A DNA stretch of 42,459 nt from an uncultured Ruminococcus sp. (GCA_944388405.1 CALXIQ010000023.1:1-42459), one strand, 5' to 3'. Positions 1-9,376 are shown, counted from the stretch's first letter. Translations and numbers: made by a program. The notes: generated from the letters alone by a model not told the origin.

Positions 1-3000
1 CACAGAAGAGCCAAGGCGTCAAGTGGTTTTACTACCCTATAAAATTACACTACTCTCAAACTTGAAGGACTGCCTTCCGCTGTTCCTCTGCGTTTTACTA
101 CCCTATAAAATTACACTACTCTCAAACATTCCAAGCAGGATGGCAGATATTGCTATGGTTTTACTACCCTATAAAATTACACTACTCTCAAACCTGAAAA
201 TAATGTTACTGAGTTTTTTACAGTTTTACTACCCTATAAAATTACACTACTCTCAAACAACTCACCCTCACCATTCAAATCAGCATCGGTTTTACTACCC
301 TATAAAATTACACTACTCTCAAACTCCTGACCTCGATGTCTCTCAGACTTATTTGTTTTACTACCCTATAAAATTACACTACTCTCAAACCGAAAAACAT
401 CAACAGGAACAGCAATATTAGTTTTACTACCCTATAAAATTACACTACTCTCAAACCGTTCTATTGGGTTTTGTCATTATTAAGTTGTTTTACTACCCTA
501 TAAAATTACACTACTCTCAAACCGAATAAAAGTTGTGTTGTAAGTTTTTATGTTTTACTACCCTATAAAATTACACTACTCTCAAACCCTCAATGTAGAT
601 ATCCGAACGCCTTTTTTGTTTTACTACCCTATAAAATTACACTACTCTCAAACGAAGGACTTGCCCTTTGCAAACTGCTTCTGGTTTTACTACCCTATAA
701 AATTACACTACTCTCAAACCGTGAATGTTATTGTTTTCCCATCTACCTTGTTTTACTACCCTATAAAATTACACTACTCTCAAACTATGTATATTGACGG
801 TTGCCGTCTGTCTTAGTTTTACTACCCTATAAAATTACACTACTCTCAAACGGGCATGCTGTAGAAGCCGTTTTCATTGGGTTTTACTACCCTATAAAAT
901 TACACTACTCTCAAACTACGGAAAATAATTGTTGATTGTCGACATCGTTTTACTACCCTATAAAATTACACTACTCTCAAACGTAAGACGCTTGATATGA
1001 AGAGCGTGTCAGGTTTTACTACCCTATAAAATTACACTACTCTCAAACCCCACCATAAGGAATTGTTTATCGCTTGACGTTTTACTACCCTATAAAATTA
1101 CACTACTCTCAAACATCAACCTCCCTTTCTATATATATTTTAGCAGTTTTACTACCCTATAAAATTACACTACTCTCAAACAACTCCAATGTCCTCATTA
1201 TCGATGAAAACAGTTTTACTACCCTATAAAATTACACTACTCTCAAACACATAATGCTTCGGGTGGTCGGGGTTAGTGTTTTACTACCCTATAAAATTAC
1301 ACTACTCTCAAACATTAAACCACGCGTCAAACAACATCTGTCCGTTTTACTACCCTATAAAATTACACTACTCTCAAACCACAGTATTGGGAACGGCTGA
1401 AAGAATTGGTTTTACTACCCTATAAAATTACACTACTCTCAAACGACTGCAAGGCATTAAACATTAGTTACGAAGTTTTACTACCCTATAAAATTACACT
1501 ACTCTCAAACCTTGTAGAGGGCGCGAAACTGTCAATTAGGTTTTACTACCCTATAAAATTACACTACTCTCAAACTCATAAGCAATACCAATGTAAACAA
1601 TAGCAGTTTTACTACCCTATAAAATTACACTACTCTCAAACGAATCACAAACAGCAAGAGTAATTGCAGAAGTTTTACTACCCTATAAAATTACACTACT
1701 CTCAAACATACTCAATTCCTAAACTCTTGGCTATTTGGTTTTACTACCCTATAAAATTACACTACTCTCAAACTCATACGCAATGCCGATATAAACAATG
1801 GCAGTTTTACTACCCTATAAAATTACACTACTCTCAAACCTCGCAGTACTGGTTTTGCTCATAGGTTAGTTTTACTACCCTATAAAATTACACTACTCTC
1901 AAACTGAATGTTTGCTTGGCCAAGCTGGAGGTCGTTTTACTACCCTATAAAATTACACTACTCTCAAACATATAAAATGAATGACCAGTTTCTAAACTTG
2001 TTTTACTACCCTATAAAATTACACTACTCTCAAACTTGGTGTTGTTGCAACAAAAACAAAAAGGAGTTTTACTACCCTATAAAATTACACTACTCTCAAA
2101 CTCTAACCGGTGAGACGGGAGCGCTTGCAGAGTTTTACTACCCTATAAAATTACACTACTCTCAAACCGAATTCCTTATGGAATTTCCATTCCGGAGTTT
2201 TACTACCCTATAAAATTACACTACTCTCAAACCGAATTAAAACCCGATAGACCTTTTATGTAGTTTTACTACCCTATAAAATTACACTACTCTCAAACTG
2301 ACTGAACTGAAAACGTTGTGTAGTTTTTGTTTTACTACCCTATAAAATTACACTACTCTCAAACATTGATGAGGGTACACTTTTCGCGGACAGCGTTTTA
2401 CTACCCTATAAAATTACACTACTCTCAAACAAAGGCGAACGGCTGATATAAAGTCCTGTAGTTTTACTACCCTATAAAATTACACTACTCTCAAACCTTA
2501 ACAGTCGGGCGAATCTCTCCCGCAAGGTTTTACTACCCTATAAAATTACACTACTCTCAAACGCCTTATGCGAATTTTGCAAATTTGTTTTCGTTTTACT
2601 ACCCTATAAAATTACACTACTCTCAAACTATTTAGAAAGCGGAATAATATCGCCTTCAGTTTTACTACCCTATAAAATTACACTACTCTCAAACCAAAAC
2701 TGCAAGAAACTCCCTATTGGGTGGGTTTTACTACCCTATAAAATTACACTACTCTCAAACCGAATGACAAAAAATAAGAGTAGGACAATAGTTTTACTAC
2801 CCTATAAAATTACACTACTCTCAAACCTGTTGCCTATATATCATTGACAAGCTTTGGGTTTTACTACCCTATAAAATTACACTACTCTCAAACTATCCAG
2901 CCGCACAGCGTCCAGAAGTAGGCGTTTTACTACCCTATAAAATTACACTACTCTCAAACGAATTGGATTTCTTTCTCCTATATGTCTTTGTTTTACTACC

Positions 3001-3025
3001 CTATAAAATTACACTACTCTCAAAC
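1..3025 (-). CRISPR. Type II-A CRISPR array, at least 46 repeats, open at left edge
   Basis: Forty-six copies of a 36-nt repeat are present, the first at 26-61 and the last at 2990-3025. Read on the + strand the repeat begins GTTTTACTACCC and ends TACTCTCAAAC; no variant copy was seen. The 45 complete spacers are 29-31 nt (period 65-67), and bases 1-25 are part of a further spacer, so the array continues beyond the window. The functional crRNA strand is the minus strand (repeat starting GTTTGAGAGTAGTG), because that strand pairs with the tracrRNA at 9127-9257 and because the leader motif lies on the right. The newest spacer is therefore 2960-2989 and the oldest spacers lie to the left. The absence of any degenerate repeat agrees with the trailer end being outside the window. 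Confidence 0.99.
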
Positions 3026-3113
3026 CTCAAATTTGGAAAAATGACACTACTCATTTGTGTGATTTTGTAGGGCTTTTTATTATTTTAACATGATTTTTTG
3101 CGGCTGTCAACGT
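3026..3113 (-). promoter_or_regulatory. CRISPR leader with ATTTGAG anchor and a repeat-like remnant
   Basis: This is the 88 bp between the csn2 stop codon and the first repeat. On the minus strand it ends in ATTTGAG (3032-3026) directly against the repeat. ATTTGAG is the known leader-anchoring sequence of many type II-A arrays, needed for polarised spacer acquisition. Further inside, the minus strand at 3052-3037 reads GAGTAGTGTCATTTTT, matching the inner part of the repeat at 14 of 16 positions. It is AT-rich with a strong promoter at its distal end (separate entry). Confidence 0.9.
3082..3110 (-). promoter_or_regulatory. Promoter of the CRISPR array (pre-crRNA)
   Basis: On the minus strand a TTGACA -35 box (3110-3105) and a TAAAAT -10 box (3087-3082) are separated by exactly 17 bp. 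The expected start is near 3075, about 50 nt before the first repeat. The -35 box begins 3 bp downstream of the csn2 stop codon, so the array can be transcribed independently of the cas operon. Confidence 0.85.
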
Positions 3114-3782
3114 TCAGATAACGCACATGTCTTCATCGATAATTATGGCGTTTTCATATCTAAGTCTTTTGTACTCTTTGTTTTCTATGCACACTAATTT
3201 GATTTTCTTCAACACCACGCTTTCAAAAAGCTCCTCAGCCTGCTTGTCGGTAAGATAGCTACGCAAATTCACCAGAAAAAACACCCTCTCCCCTTTATAT
3301 CTGTTTACGGTCGTCATGTATTCAAGTATCTTTTCGGCAAGCGTCAGCTTATCGTCGTCTATCTTTACATTAAAAGCTTTTAATATGCTTCCTATATCTT
3401 CGGGAATTTCGGCGATAAGACCCTGCTCCTCGTCGGTTGTAAGCTCAAAAAGGTACTTTGAAATGTACGCCGTCAGCTCCTGTGTTTTCTGATAATAGTT
3501 TGCATCCACCGCCTTGGCTTTAAGGGACGAATATATCTTGTTAAGCAGTTCCTTGCGGTTGAGCTCAAATGGTATAAAGCCGGTGACAAGCTCGGCGTGC
3601 TTTCGCATATCAAGAGGTGAAAAATCCTCCGACAGCACAAACTCGCCGCTGTACCCCTCCAGCTGATTATTAATATCGGAAACAATGTCGCTGAATACCT
3701 TCTGATTTTCTATTATCAGCGTCATTACAGTATATTCCTTTAGTTCGCAGGCAATATCCGCCGAATAATAGGCTATCATCAT
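3114..3782 (-). CDS. csn2: Csn2, type II-A spacer acquisition protein
   Basis: Csn2 forms a tetrameric ring that slides on double-stranded DNA ends and works with Cas1, Cas2 and Cas9 during spacer capture; it is the defining gene of subtype II-A. The protein is 222 residues, the usual length of the short Csn2 group. The C-terminal third is recognisable: a strand-helix segment with VFFLVNLRSYLT (about 169-180), then KLVCIENKEYKRL and a terminal IIIDEDMCVI, which matches the family's ending with an acidic pair before the last Cys. It starts within the cas2 stop codon (ATGA overlap), so its translation is coupled to cas2. Two Met codons stand side by side at the start; the first gives the overlap. 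It is the last cas gene before the leader. Confidence 0.93.
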   Translation of the reverse strand: MMIAYYSADIACELKEYTVMTLIIENQKVFSDIVSDINNQLEGYSGEFVLSEDFSPLDMRKHAELVTGFIPFELNRKELLNKIYSSLKAKAVDANYYQKTQELTAYISKYLFELTTDEEQGLIAEIPEDIGSILKAFNVKIDDDKLTLAEKILEYMTTVNRYKGERVFFLVNLRSYLTDKQAEELFESVVLKKIKLVCIENKEYKRLRYENAIIIDEDMCVI

Positions 3783-4099
3783 AGTATCACCAGCCTTTCG
3801 TCGCTGTCTATAACGTTACTTTCAAAGTCGCCGATAATAAACTCCATCTTTTCAAACTGTTTTTCCGTGACGACAAGAGCCTGAACAAGCCCCTGGGGAG
3901 GCTTGTTGCTCTTTACGTTTTTTATTATGGAATCCACAACGCTGTGATTAAGCGCCATCTTAAAATATACAGATTCCTGCATCATAATAAAACCGCTCTT
4001 AATCAGAAACCGTCTGAATCTATTGTAATTTCTCCTGTTTTCAGGGGTGGCAACAGGAAGATCAAAGAAAACAAATACCCGCATAAATCTATAGCTCAA
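3779..4099 (-). CDS. cas2: Cas2, CRISPR adaptation endoribonuclease-fold protein
   Basis: Cas2 is the dimeric core of the Cas1-Cas2 spacer integrase, holding the prespacer between two Cas1 dimers. The 106-residue protein has the ferredoxin-like Cas2 start with a hydrophobic strand ending in FFDLP, where Asp13 is the conserved acidic residue, followed by the arginine-rich helix NRRNYNRFRRFL (about 22-33). Length and motifs fit type II Cas2. It overlaps cas1 upstream by 11 bp and csn2 downstream by 4 bp, so it has no space for a promoter of its own. Confidence 0.95.
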   Translation of the reverse strand: MSYRFMRVFVFFDLPVATPENRRNYNRFRRFLIKSGFIMMQESVYFKMALNHSVVDSIIKNVKSNKPPQGLVQALVVTEKQFEKMEFIIGDFESNVIDSDERLVIL

Positions 4100-4982
4100 C
4101 TTTTTCCCTCTTTAACGAATAAAAATATATTTTTGAAGCGTCGCAGTCGTTCAGTGCGTCAAAAACGCTTCGGCAGTAAAGCTTGATTGCATTCCCCAGA
4201 TACTGCTCGGTGTTGTTTATAATGACGGTGGAATTAAGCAACCCGATAAGAGTGTGCCGCTGGTCTTTGCCGAACTCGGTGAATTTGTTGTTATAGACGC
4301 ACCTGTCAACTATAACCCGAAACGGCTCCATAAGGTCGCAGGACAGATTAAAATAATTGAACATATTGCTGTGAAAAAGCCCCAGCTGCGTAACATATCC
4401 GTGAGATGTAATTTCTCTGTTGAAGTAGGACAGTATTATGCTGTATCCGTAATTCAGTGCCGCATTAGTTACGCAGTCACGGCTTCGTGTAAAATCCTTG
4501 CCGAACAGAGCGTTAAAATAAACCTTCGCCGCATGGCCCTCACGATTTGTTACATCTCCTATCTCTATTTCTTCAATATAGTTGTTAAGCATCTGCGCTT
4601 CCGTTTCTTTTCCTGCTTCTTTCAGAAAGTCGCTTTGCTTTCGTATTTTTTCTGCGGCAATCTCCGTCCATATATACGCCTTTATATCCTCTCCCCAGGC
4701 AATTTGCTTTCTCAGCTTTTCCGAGGTATCATGGCTTCCATAAAGGGAAACCAGCTCGCCGCAGGGGTCCCTTTTCTCGTCGCAGAATATTACCTTGACT
4801 TTCTTGTCTATAAGCGCCGAGATAAGGCAGCCTGTTATAGAAACTGCCGTATTCTCTATAACAAGCACCGCTATCTCGTCAAGGTGAATCTTTTTGGTAT
4901 CCTCCTCGCTTCTTATCACTATGAATCCCGTTTTAAGGTCAAGCTTAGCCCTTTTAGATACGACCACCGTTCTCCAGCTCAT
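4089..4982 (-). CDS. cas1: Cas1, CRISPR integrase
   Basis: Cas1 catalyses integration of new spacers at the leader-repeat junction. The 297-residue protein has the type II form with an N-terminal beta domain (about 1-85) and a C-terminal helical catalytic domain. The metal-binding triad can be read: Glu148 in NREGHAAK, His204 in GLFHSNMFN and Glu219 in CDLMEPFR (Asp216 lies beside it). These positions correspond almost residue for residue to those known in Streptococcus pyogenes Cas1. It starts inside the cas9 stop codon (4-bp ATGA overlap) and overlaps cas2 by 11 bp. Confidence 0.97.
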   Translation of the reverse strand: MSWRTVVVSKRAKLDLKTGFIVIRSEEDTKKIHLDEIAVLVIENTAVSITGCLISALIDKKVKVIFCDEKRDPCGELVSLYGSHDTSEKLRKQIAWGEDIKAYIWTEIAAEKIRKQSDFLKEAGKETEAQMLNNYIEEIEIGDVTNREGHAAKVYFNALFGKDFTRSRDCVTNAALNYGYSIILSYFNREITSHGYVTQLGLFHSNMFNYFNLSCDLMEPFRVIVDRCVYNNKFTEFGKDQRHTLIGLLNSTVIINNTEQYLGNAIKLYCRSVFDALNDCDASKIYFYSLKREKVEL

Positions 4983-7900
4983 AGCTCTTTCAGATTATCC
5001 GATTTTTTCTCATAAAGGCCAGTCACCGACTGGTCTATTATGCGAATGGTTGTGTAACCTTTTAATTTTGACAAGTTGGAATTTATCTTTAATTCACCTG
5101 CGCCTTTTGCTTCTCCTATAAGTGTAAGGTCGCAGCCTCCGCTTCTTCCGGTTTTCATAAGGCTCATTATTCTGTGTAAAGCTATCACCTGATCGGCAAT
5201 ATCCAGCTTGCTGAAAATCTCACGTCTTGACGAAACCTTTTGGTACATATCCAAAAGCATAACGCTGTATGGCTTATTTTGCATTTTGCTTACAAACAAA
5301 TCAAACAGCTTGAGATTTTTCTCAACAGTAAACTCCTTGCTTAGCAGACAGCTTGTATTCTTTGAAATTTTCTCAACATACGATGATATCTTTTTAATGT
5401 AATCGTAGCTTTGTTTATCAACTATCAGCGATTCCGCCAAAGAGATAATAATACGATTGCCTGATTTTCCTTGTATATTACATCTGCAGCCATCTATTTC
5501 AATAAGGGTGTTAATTTTTATCACCCTTTTGCCCAGCGGGAAAGATATGCTCTCGGGAGAAATGTCTTTTTTGAACATTCTGCTCATCTCTCCTGCTGCG
5601 TACTGCCTTGCAAAGTTTACATCGCTGAAGAATTTGTCGGCATACATAAGCTCTACCGCCATGATAACTACGTCCTTACCGCATTTCACCAATGAAAAGC
5701 AGGTTGCAGTTGTTTTTCTGTAGCCGCCGTATTTTTCGCTGTCAAGCCCCTTCTTTCTGGGAACAAGCCCTTCACCTTTCCGCATCGGCATCTGATCGAA
5801 CAATCCGCCTTTTCGCTTATAGCTGTATCTTACATAGCGTATGCTGTTCTTTGCCATCATATCCCGCACCGTTTTAAAGCAAGTTTCTGGCTTCCATGCG
5901 ACAACTCCGTTCCTTTCGACTTTTCTTGTAAGTATTCCTTTTTCCTTGCCGTCAGAGCTCTTCTGGAAAAGCTTGATGGTGTATTTTTCTCCGCTGTTGA
6001 TAAAATTCAGTGGATTTTTGGTAAACTTCGTGTCGTAAACATTGCCCACCACAATATTGAGATAAGCGTCCTTGGCGTGATGAAGGTCGTTAATATCACG
6101 GCATTTGAGCATATCCATTTCCTGTCTAAGATCCGATGCCAGCCGAGCTTTTACATACACTATTTCAGTCTGTGGGAAAAGCTCTTTGAGCAGGGTTGCA
6201 ACCGCCTTTGTAGACTGGCGTGTTTCAACAAGCTGTCGTGCGATAAATCCAGACAATTCCTCATCAGTGAATCGTGTACTTCTTATAAGCCGCTGATACT
6301 TCTTTTCGCTCATAAAACCTTTTTTGTAAAGCATTGTCCACAAGCCTCTCATATTATCCCGTATCTCCGACTTAATAGGATAATCATCGCCTTTGTCGGC
6401 ATTGGCTCTGGAATCCACCAGCACTTTGTTGTCAAGGCTGTCGTCCTTGATTTTGGACTGAGGCCATATGTGGTCAATGTTCCAGATGTTGTTGTTTTCA
6501 AGATCCTCAAAGCTTATTGTCTTTCCCGTATACAGGCATTTCCCCAGCTGCATGAAATAGAGAAAATACTTTTCGCTGCGAAGCTTTCCGTCGTCAACAG
6601 AAGCAAGCTTTTCTTTCAGTTCCGCACCTTCTGTGATTGACTTATCGCTCAACAGCTTTTCAATCTGCTCCCTGCGTGACTGTGTCCGGGTGCCCTTGAG
6701 GTTTTCCTCCGTGCCTCTTGCCATTTCTATAAATATCTTATCAGGCTCTGTTTTAAGAAGACTCTTCAGCTCCTTGACAATCTCAAGGGTTCTTAACACC
6801 GAACGATGCACCCCTATAGGAACATACATTTCCTTCAGACGGTCCGCAACAGTCAGTAGATGTTCAGGCTGGTCGTAATAGTACTTTTCATACAGATCAC
6901 AGGCGGTGGTGTACTTATATTTTGAAGAAAGCAGCTGCATCAGATTTTCGTTGGTTTCCCACAGCATCTGGATAATGCTCTTTTGTTCAAGCACTTCGCC
7001 GGTGAAAACATCTACAGCCATGCCCTCAAGGAATTTTCTTGACATTCTGCCGTAATCCTTGTATTTAAGCTTTGAAATCCGGCTTACCTCCTCTCCCGAA
7101 AGCTGAGGGTAGTTTGATTTCAGCCACCTCTTAAGGCGGCCTGTGTCATTGGTGACGGTAATGCGCTCGATTATCTCTTCCACCGCTTGCGCATCAAGAT
7201 CACCCCTTTCCAGACAGCCTTTGAAATCGTGATAGGATTGGAGGGTAGCTTGTACCTGTTCGTCAATTCCGGTAATCACAATATCGCCGCTGTAAAATCC
7301 TTTTGAGATAAAATACTCCTTGATACGCTTCTTTGTAAGCCGTTGTCTGCTGTTTTCAAACTTATCACGATAAAGCTGCTGCTTTAACTCCACTGAAATG
7401 GGTTTCTCGTCTACCTGAATATTGTTTATCTCATTGAGCACACAGTATTTTGAATAAAGCAGCGAGCTTTTGGGCAAAACGTCCTCCCCTGCCAAGTAGC
7501 TGCATCTGACGGTCATTCGGCGGATAAATTCATTTTCGCTGGCGTCCTTGTCAACAAGTTCGTCAAAATTCCAGGGATATATCCTGCCTTCCTTCTTACG
7601 ACGAAGCCACGCATTTTGACTTTTATCCTTAGACACAAGAGGACCTGCATAATATGGAATGCGAAACTCCATGATCTTGAGTATCTTGTCAGCATTGCTG
7701 CCGTATTCGTCCCTTTCGTTGAGAAAGGACAGATATTCCCCCGCATTTTCCAGTATCTTTTTAAGCTCGTAATAGTAAAGCTGATACGGAATAACACGGT
7801 TGTCGCCGGTAACCTGCCTGGGACAAAGGGTTAAATCCTCACACTTTTTTATCAGGCTTTCAAGCGTTGCCTTGTCGCCTTCATCGGGAGTTATTTTCTC

Positions 7901-9091
7901 AAGATATTTCTTTACAAACTTGCAGAACTCCTCCGGATTGCCGCGTTTGTATTTTTCTGTTCTCTTGCCTGAAGGTGCATTGTATACATAGCTTACGTAA
8001 TTTTTCTTGTCGGAGATTTCCCTGAAAATTTCGTTGTACTCTTCCTTTGAAAGATATTTTTTCGCTATCTGCTTCAGTTCTTTCAAATCCTGCTTATGCT
8101 GCTCATAAATGTCGACCTTTGCTTCCGAAATACGCTCTGAGCCTTTTAATATGTCCACAAGCAGCGACCAGTCGTAAATTGCCTTTACCTTTGACACCAG
8201 AGCAAGGTGAAGTTCGTCAATCTGTCCTGCCAGCAATTCAAGAGTATCGGAAAAATCCGCATTCTTTACGCATACAGAATTTTTCTCCAGTCCTTCGTAC
8301 TCTTCATTGAAAAACAGCTTTGACAACTTTACCGTGCCGCCGCTTATAAACTTGGTAAGCAGCTTGAAATCCAGCATTTCGCTGTCCATGTCCTTAAGAT
8401 TGGAATTTCCAAAAAACAGGGTGTTAAGCTCCTTTTGCTTATTGTTCACAGCAATATGCTTTCTTACAATTCTTTCAAAATCCGCCGGGTTTTTATCAAA
8501 AGGCACTGTTCCGCACAAATCATCCAAAGCGGCATAAAAATCATCATACACCGGCGCAAAATCGGTTATCTTTTCTACGTTGTCCTTATCCACCGAAAAG
8601 AGAAAATGGCCTCTGTGGGCAACAAGATATGCGCAGGCATAATACACCAGTCTTACGTCATGAGGCTGCTTGTCTTTCATAAGCTCCTTGATAAGATGAT
8701 GAATTGTAGGATATTCTTCAAAATACTCCTTATCGCCATAGTCCGGGTCGTCAAAATATATATTGCCGGTTCTGTGCTCTGAATCCTCCGGGAGCAGCGC
8801 GCTTTCCTTCAGTCTGAGAAAAAACTTTTCATCAATCGGAAGTATTTCCGGCGCAAAAATATCCTGCAAAAGCTTTACCCGCTGCTGTCGCCTGTCAAGT
8901 CTGCGTCTGCTTGTGCGAAAGCTTCGTCTTTGGGCAGCGGATTCCGCCTCGTCAAAAAGCTGCACGCCCCACATAAGCTGACCTTTGCATTTTTTAAGCC
9001 GATAGCTGTCGTCGGTAACCGCCCAGCCTACGGAATCTGTGCCTATATCAAGGCCTAAAAAAACTTTGCTATAATTTTTTTGATTTTCCAC
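4979..9091 (-). CDS. cas9: Cas9, type II-A RNA-guided DNA endonuclease
   Basis: This 1370-residue protein is the interference effector, using a crRNA:tracrRNA duplex to cut both DNA strands. All nuclease motifs are intact: RuvC-I with Asp15 in GLDIGTDSVGWAV, an arginine-rich bridge helix at about 56-80, RuvC-II with Glu789 in IEMARG, HNH with Asp873-His874 in IDHIWPQS, and RuvC-III with His1005 and Asp1008 in HHAKDAYLN. The segment after about 1100 should be the PAM-interacting region. Size matches the long II-A group (SpCas9 is 1368). The start is GTG, chosen because GGAGG lies 8 nt upstream and the RuvC-I motif sits at the expected distance. The start region overlaps the -35 box of the divergent tracrRNA promoter. 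The PAM cannot be read from sequence. Confidence 0.98.
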   Translation of the reverse strand: MENQKNYSKVFLGLDIGTDSVGWAVTDDSYRLKKCKGQLMWGVQLFDEAESAAQRRSFRTSRRRLDRRQQRVKLLQDIFAPEILPIDEKFFLRLKESALLPEDSEHRTGNIYFDDPDYGDKEYFEEYPTIHHLIKELMKDKQPHDVRLVYYACAYLVAHRGHFLFSVDKDNVEKITDFAPVYDDFYAALDDLCGTVPFDKNPADFERIVRKHIAVNNKQKELNTLFFGNSNLKDMDSEMLDFKLLTKFISGGTVKLSKLFFNEEYEGLEKNSVCVKNADFSDTLELLAGQIDELHLALVSKVKAIYDWSLLVDILKGSERISEAKVDIYEQHKQDLKELKQIAKKYLSKEEYNEIFREISDKKNYVSYVYNAPSGKRTEKYKRGNPEEFCKFVKKYLEKITPDEGDKATLESLIKKCEDLTLCPRQVTGDNRVIPYQLYYYELKKILENAGEYLSFLNERDEYGSNADKILKIMEFRIPYYAGPLVSKDKSQNAWLRRKKEGRIYPWNFDELVDKDASENEFIRRMTVRCSYLAGEDVLPKSSLLYSKYCVLNEINNIQVDEKPISVELKQQLYRDKFENSRQRLTKKRIKEYFISKGFYSGDIVITGIDEQVQATLQSYHDFKGCLERGDLDAQAVEEIIERITVTNDTGRLKRWLKSNYPQLSGEEVSRISKLKYKDYGRMSRKFLEGMAVDVFTGEVLEQKSIIQMLWETNENLMQLLSSKYKYTTACDLYEKYYYDQPEHLLTVADRLKEMYVPIGVHRSVLRTLEIVKELKSLLKTEPDKIFIEMARGTEENLKGTRTQSRREQIEKLLSDKSITEGAELKEKLASVDDGKLRSEKYFLYFMQLGKCLYTGKTISFEDLENNNIWNIDHIWPQSKIKDDSLDNKVLVDSRANADKGDDYPIKSEIRDNMRGLWTMLYKKGFMSEKKYQRLIRSTRFTDEELSGFIARQLVETRQSTKAVATLLKELFPQTEIVYVKARLASDLRQEMDMLKCRDINDLHHAKDAYLNIVVGNVYDTKFTKNPLNFINSGEKYTIKLFQKSSDGKEKGILTRKVERNGVVAWKPETCFKTVRDMMAKNSIRYVRYSYKRKGGLFDQMPMRKGEGLVPRKKGLDSEKYGGYRKTTATCFSLVKCGKDVVIMAVELMYADKFFSDVNFARQYAAGEMSRMFKKDISPESISFPLGKRVIKINTLIEIDGCRCNIQGKSGNRIIISLAESLIVDKQSYDYIKKISSYVEKISKNTSCLLSKEFTVEKNLKLFDLFVSKMQNKPYSVMLLDMYQKVSSRREIFSKLDIADQVIALHRIMSLMKTGRSGGCDLTLIGEAKGAGELKINSNLSKLKGYTTIRIIDQSVTGLYEKKSDNLKEL

Positions 9092-9120
9092 TTGACATTC
9101 CTCCGTTTTTGTGATATTAT
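9092..9120 (+). promoter_or_regulatory. tracrRNA promoter, overlapping the cas9 start region
   Basis: A TTGACA -35 box (9092-9097) and a TATTAT -10 box (9115-9120) are separated by 17 bp, placing the start near 9127, a few bases before the anti-repeat. The -35 box directly abuts the cas9 GTG codon on the other strand and covers its ribosome-binding spacer. The same AT-rich block read on the minus strand contains TATAAT (9121-9116), a candidate -10 box for cas9, although no good -35 box stands 17 bp from it. Confidence 0.85.
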
Positions 9121-9126
9121 ATATTC

Positions 9127-9257
9127 ATAGGATTTACTACCCTATAAAATTACACTACGAGTTCAAATAAAAATTTATTCAAATCGTTCGGCTAAGCCGT
9201 TCGCACAAGTGTTGTGCTTTATATCCTTGTCTTTCGGGACAAGGATTTTATTTTTTT
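9127..9257 (+). ncRNA. tracrRNA
   Basis: This trans-activating RNA pairs with each crRNA repeat and is bound by Cas9. The anti-repeat has 26 consecutive bases identical to the + strand repeat (9133-9158), so it is perfectly complementary to the crRNA. It then has a GAGT bulge (9159-9162) facing GA in the crRNA and a 6-bp lower stem TCAAAT (9163-9168). This reproduces the GA/AAGU bulge layout of SpCas9 guides. Downstream are a nexus-like hairpin CGGC-TAA-GCCG (9189-9199), a 6-bp hairpin GCACAA-GTG-TTGTGC (9203-9217), and a terminator hairpin ATCCTTGTC/GACAAGGAT (9223-9246) with a T run to 9257. TTCAAAT recurs at 9178-9184, giving a possible alternative lower-stem register. Confidence 0.96.
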
Positions 9258-9263
9258 AAAATC

Positions 9264-9376
9264 GGAGCAAAGCGTTGATAAGCTGGCTTAATCACGTTGC
9301 GACGATTGCAACCGCCGCCGAAGAGCTTTGCTCCTCAGTTTTTCAGTGGGGGATTAAGACCCCCACTGAAAAACTG
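9264..9376. repeat. Structured intergenic element: two consecutive inverted repeats
   Basis: The first inverted repeat is GGAGCAAAGC (9264-9273) with GCTTTGCTCC (9325-9334), enclosing 51 nt. It is followed at once by a perfect 17-bp stem, 9336-9352 with 9360-9376, around a 7-nt loop; the stem contains GTTTTTCAGTGGGGG. Neither strand has the T run of a normal terminator beyond the stem. The element lies between the WYL gene and the tracrRNA terminator. It could be a dispersed palindromic element, a processing site, or a terminator of WYL transcription before it runs antisense into tracrRNA. The remaining 9377-9442, GC-rich with GCCGCC and GGCAGCAGG blocks, contains no gene. Confidence 0.6.

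Noticed and set aside
2168..2196. Spacer containing internal inverted repeats (GAATTCC/GGAATTT and GGAAT/ATTCC)
   Set aside because: Short and likely inherited from the protospacer; there is no sign that it affects the array.
23..2213. Several open frames running through the repeats at the left end, encoding repeated VLLPYKITLLSN or FYYPIKLHYSQT
   Set aside because: They are translations of the CRISPR repeats; the 36-nt repeats with 30-nt spacers keep the frame open because the 66-nt period is a multiple of three.
4254..5015. Long + strand frame antisense to cas1 (253 codons)
   Set aside because: It is a shadow of cas1, whose catalytic motifs are unambiguous on the minus strand.
9116..9144. 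Complete sigma-A promoter for cas9
   Set aside because: The -10 box TATAAT fits, but the sequence 17 bp upstream (TAGGGT) is a poor -35 box, so only a -10 element is noted.
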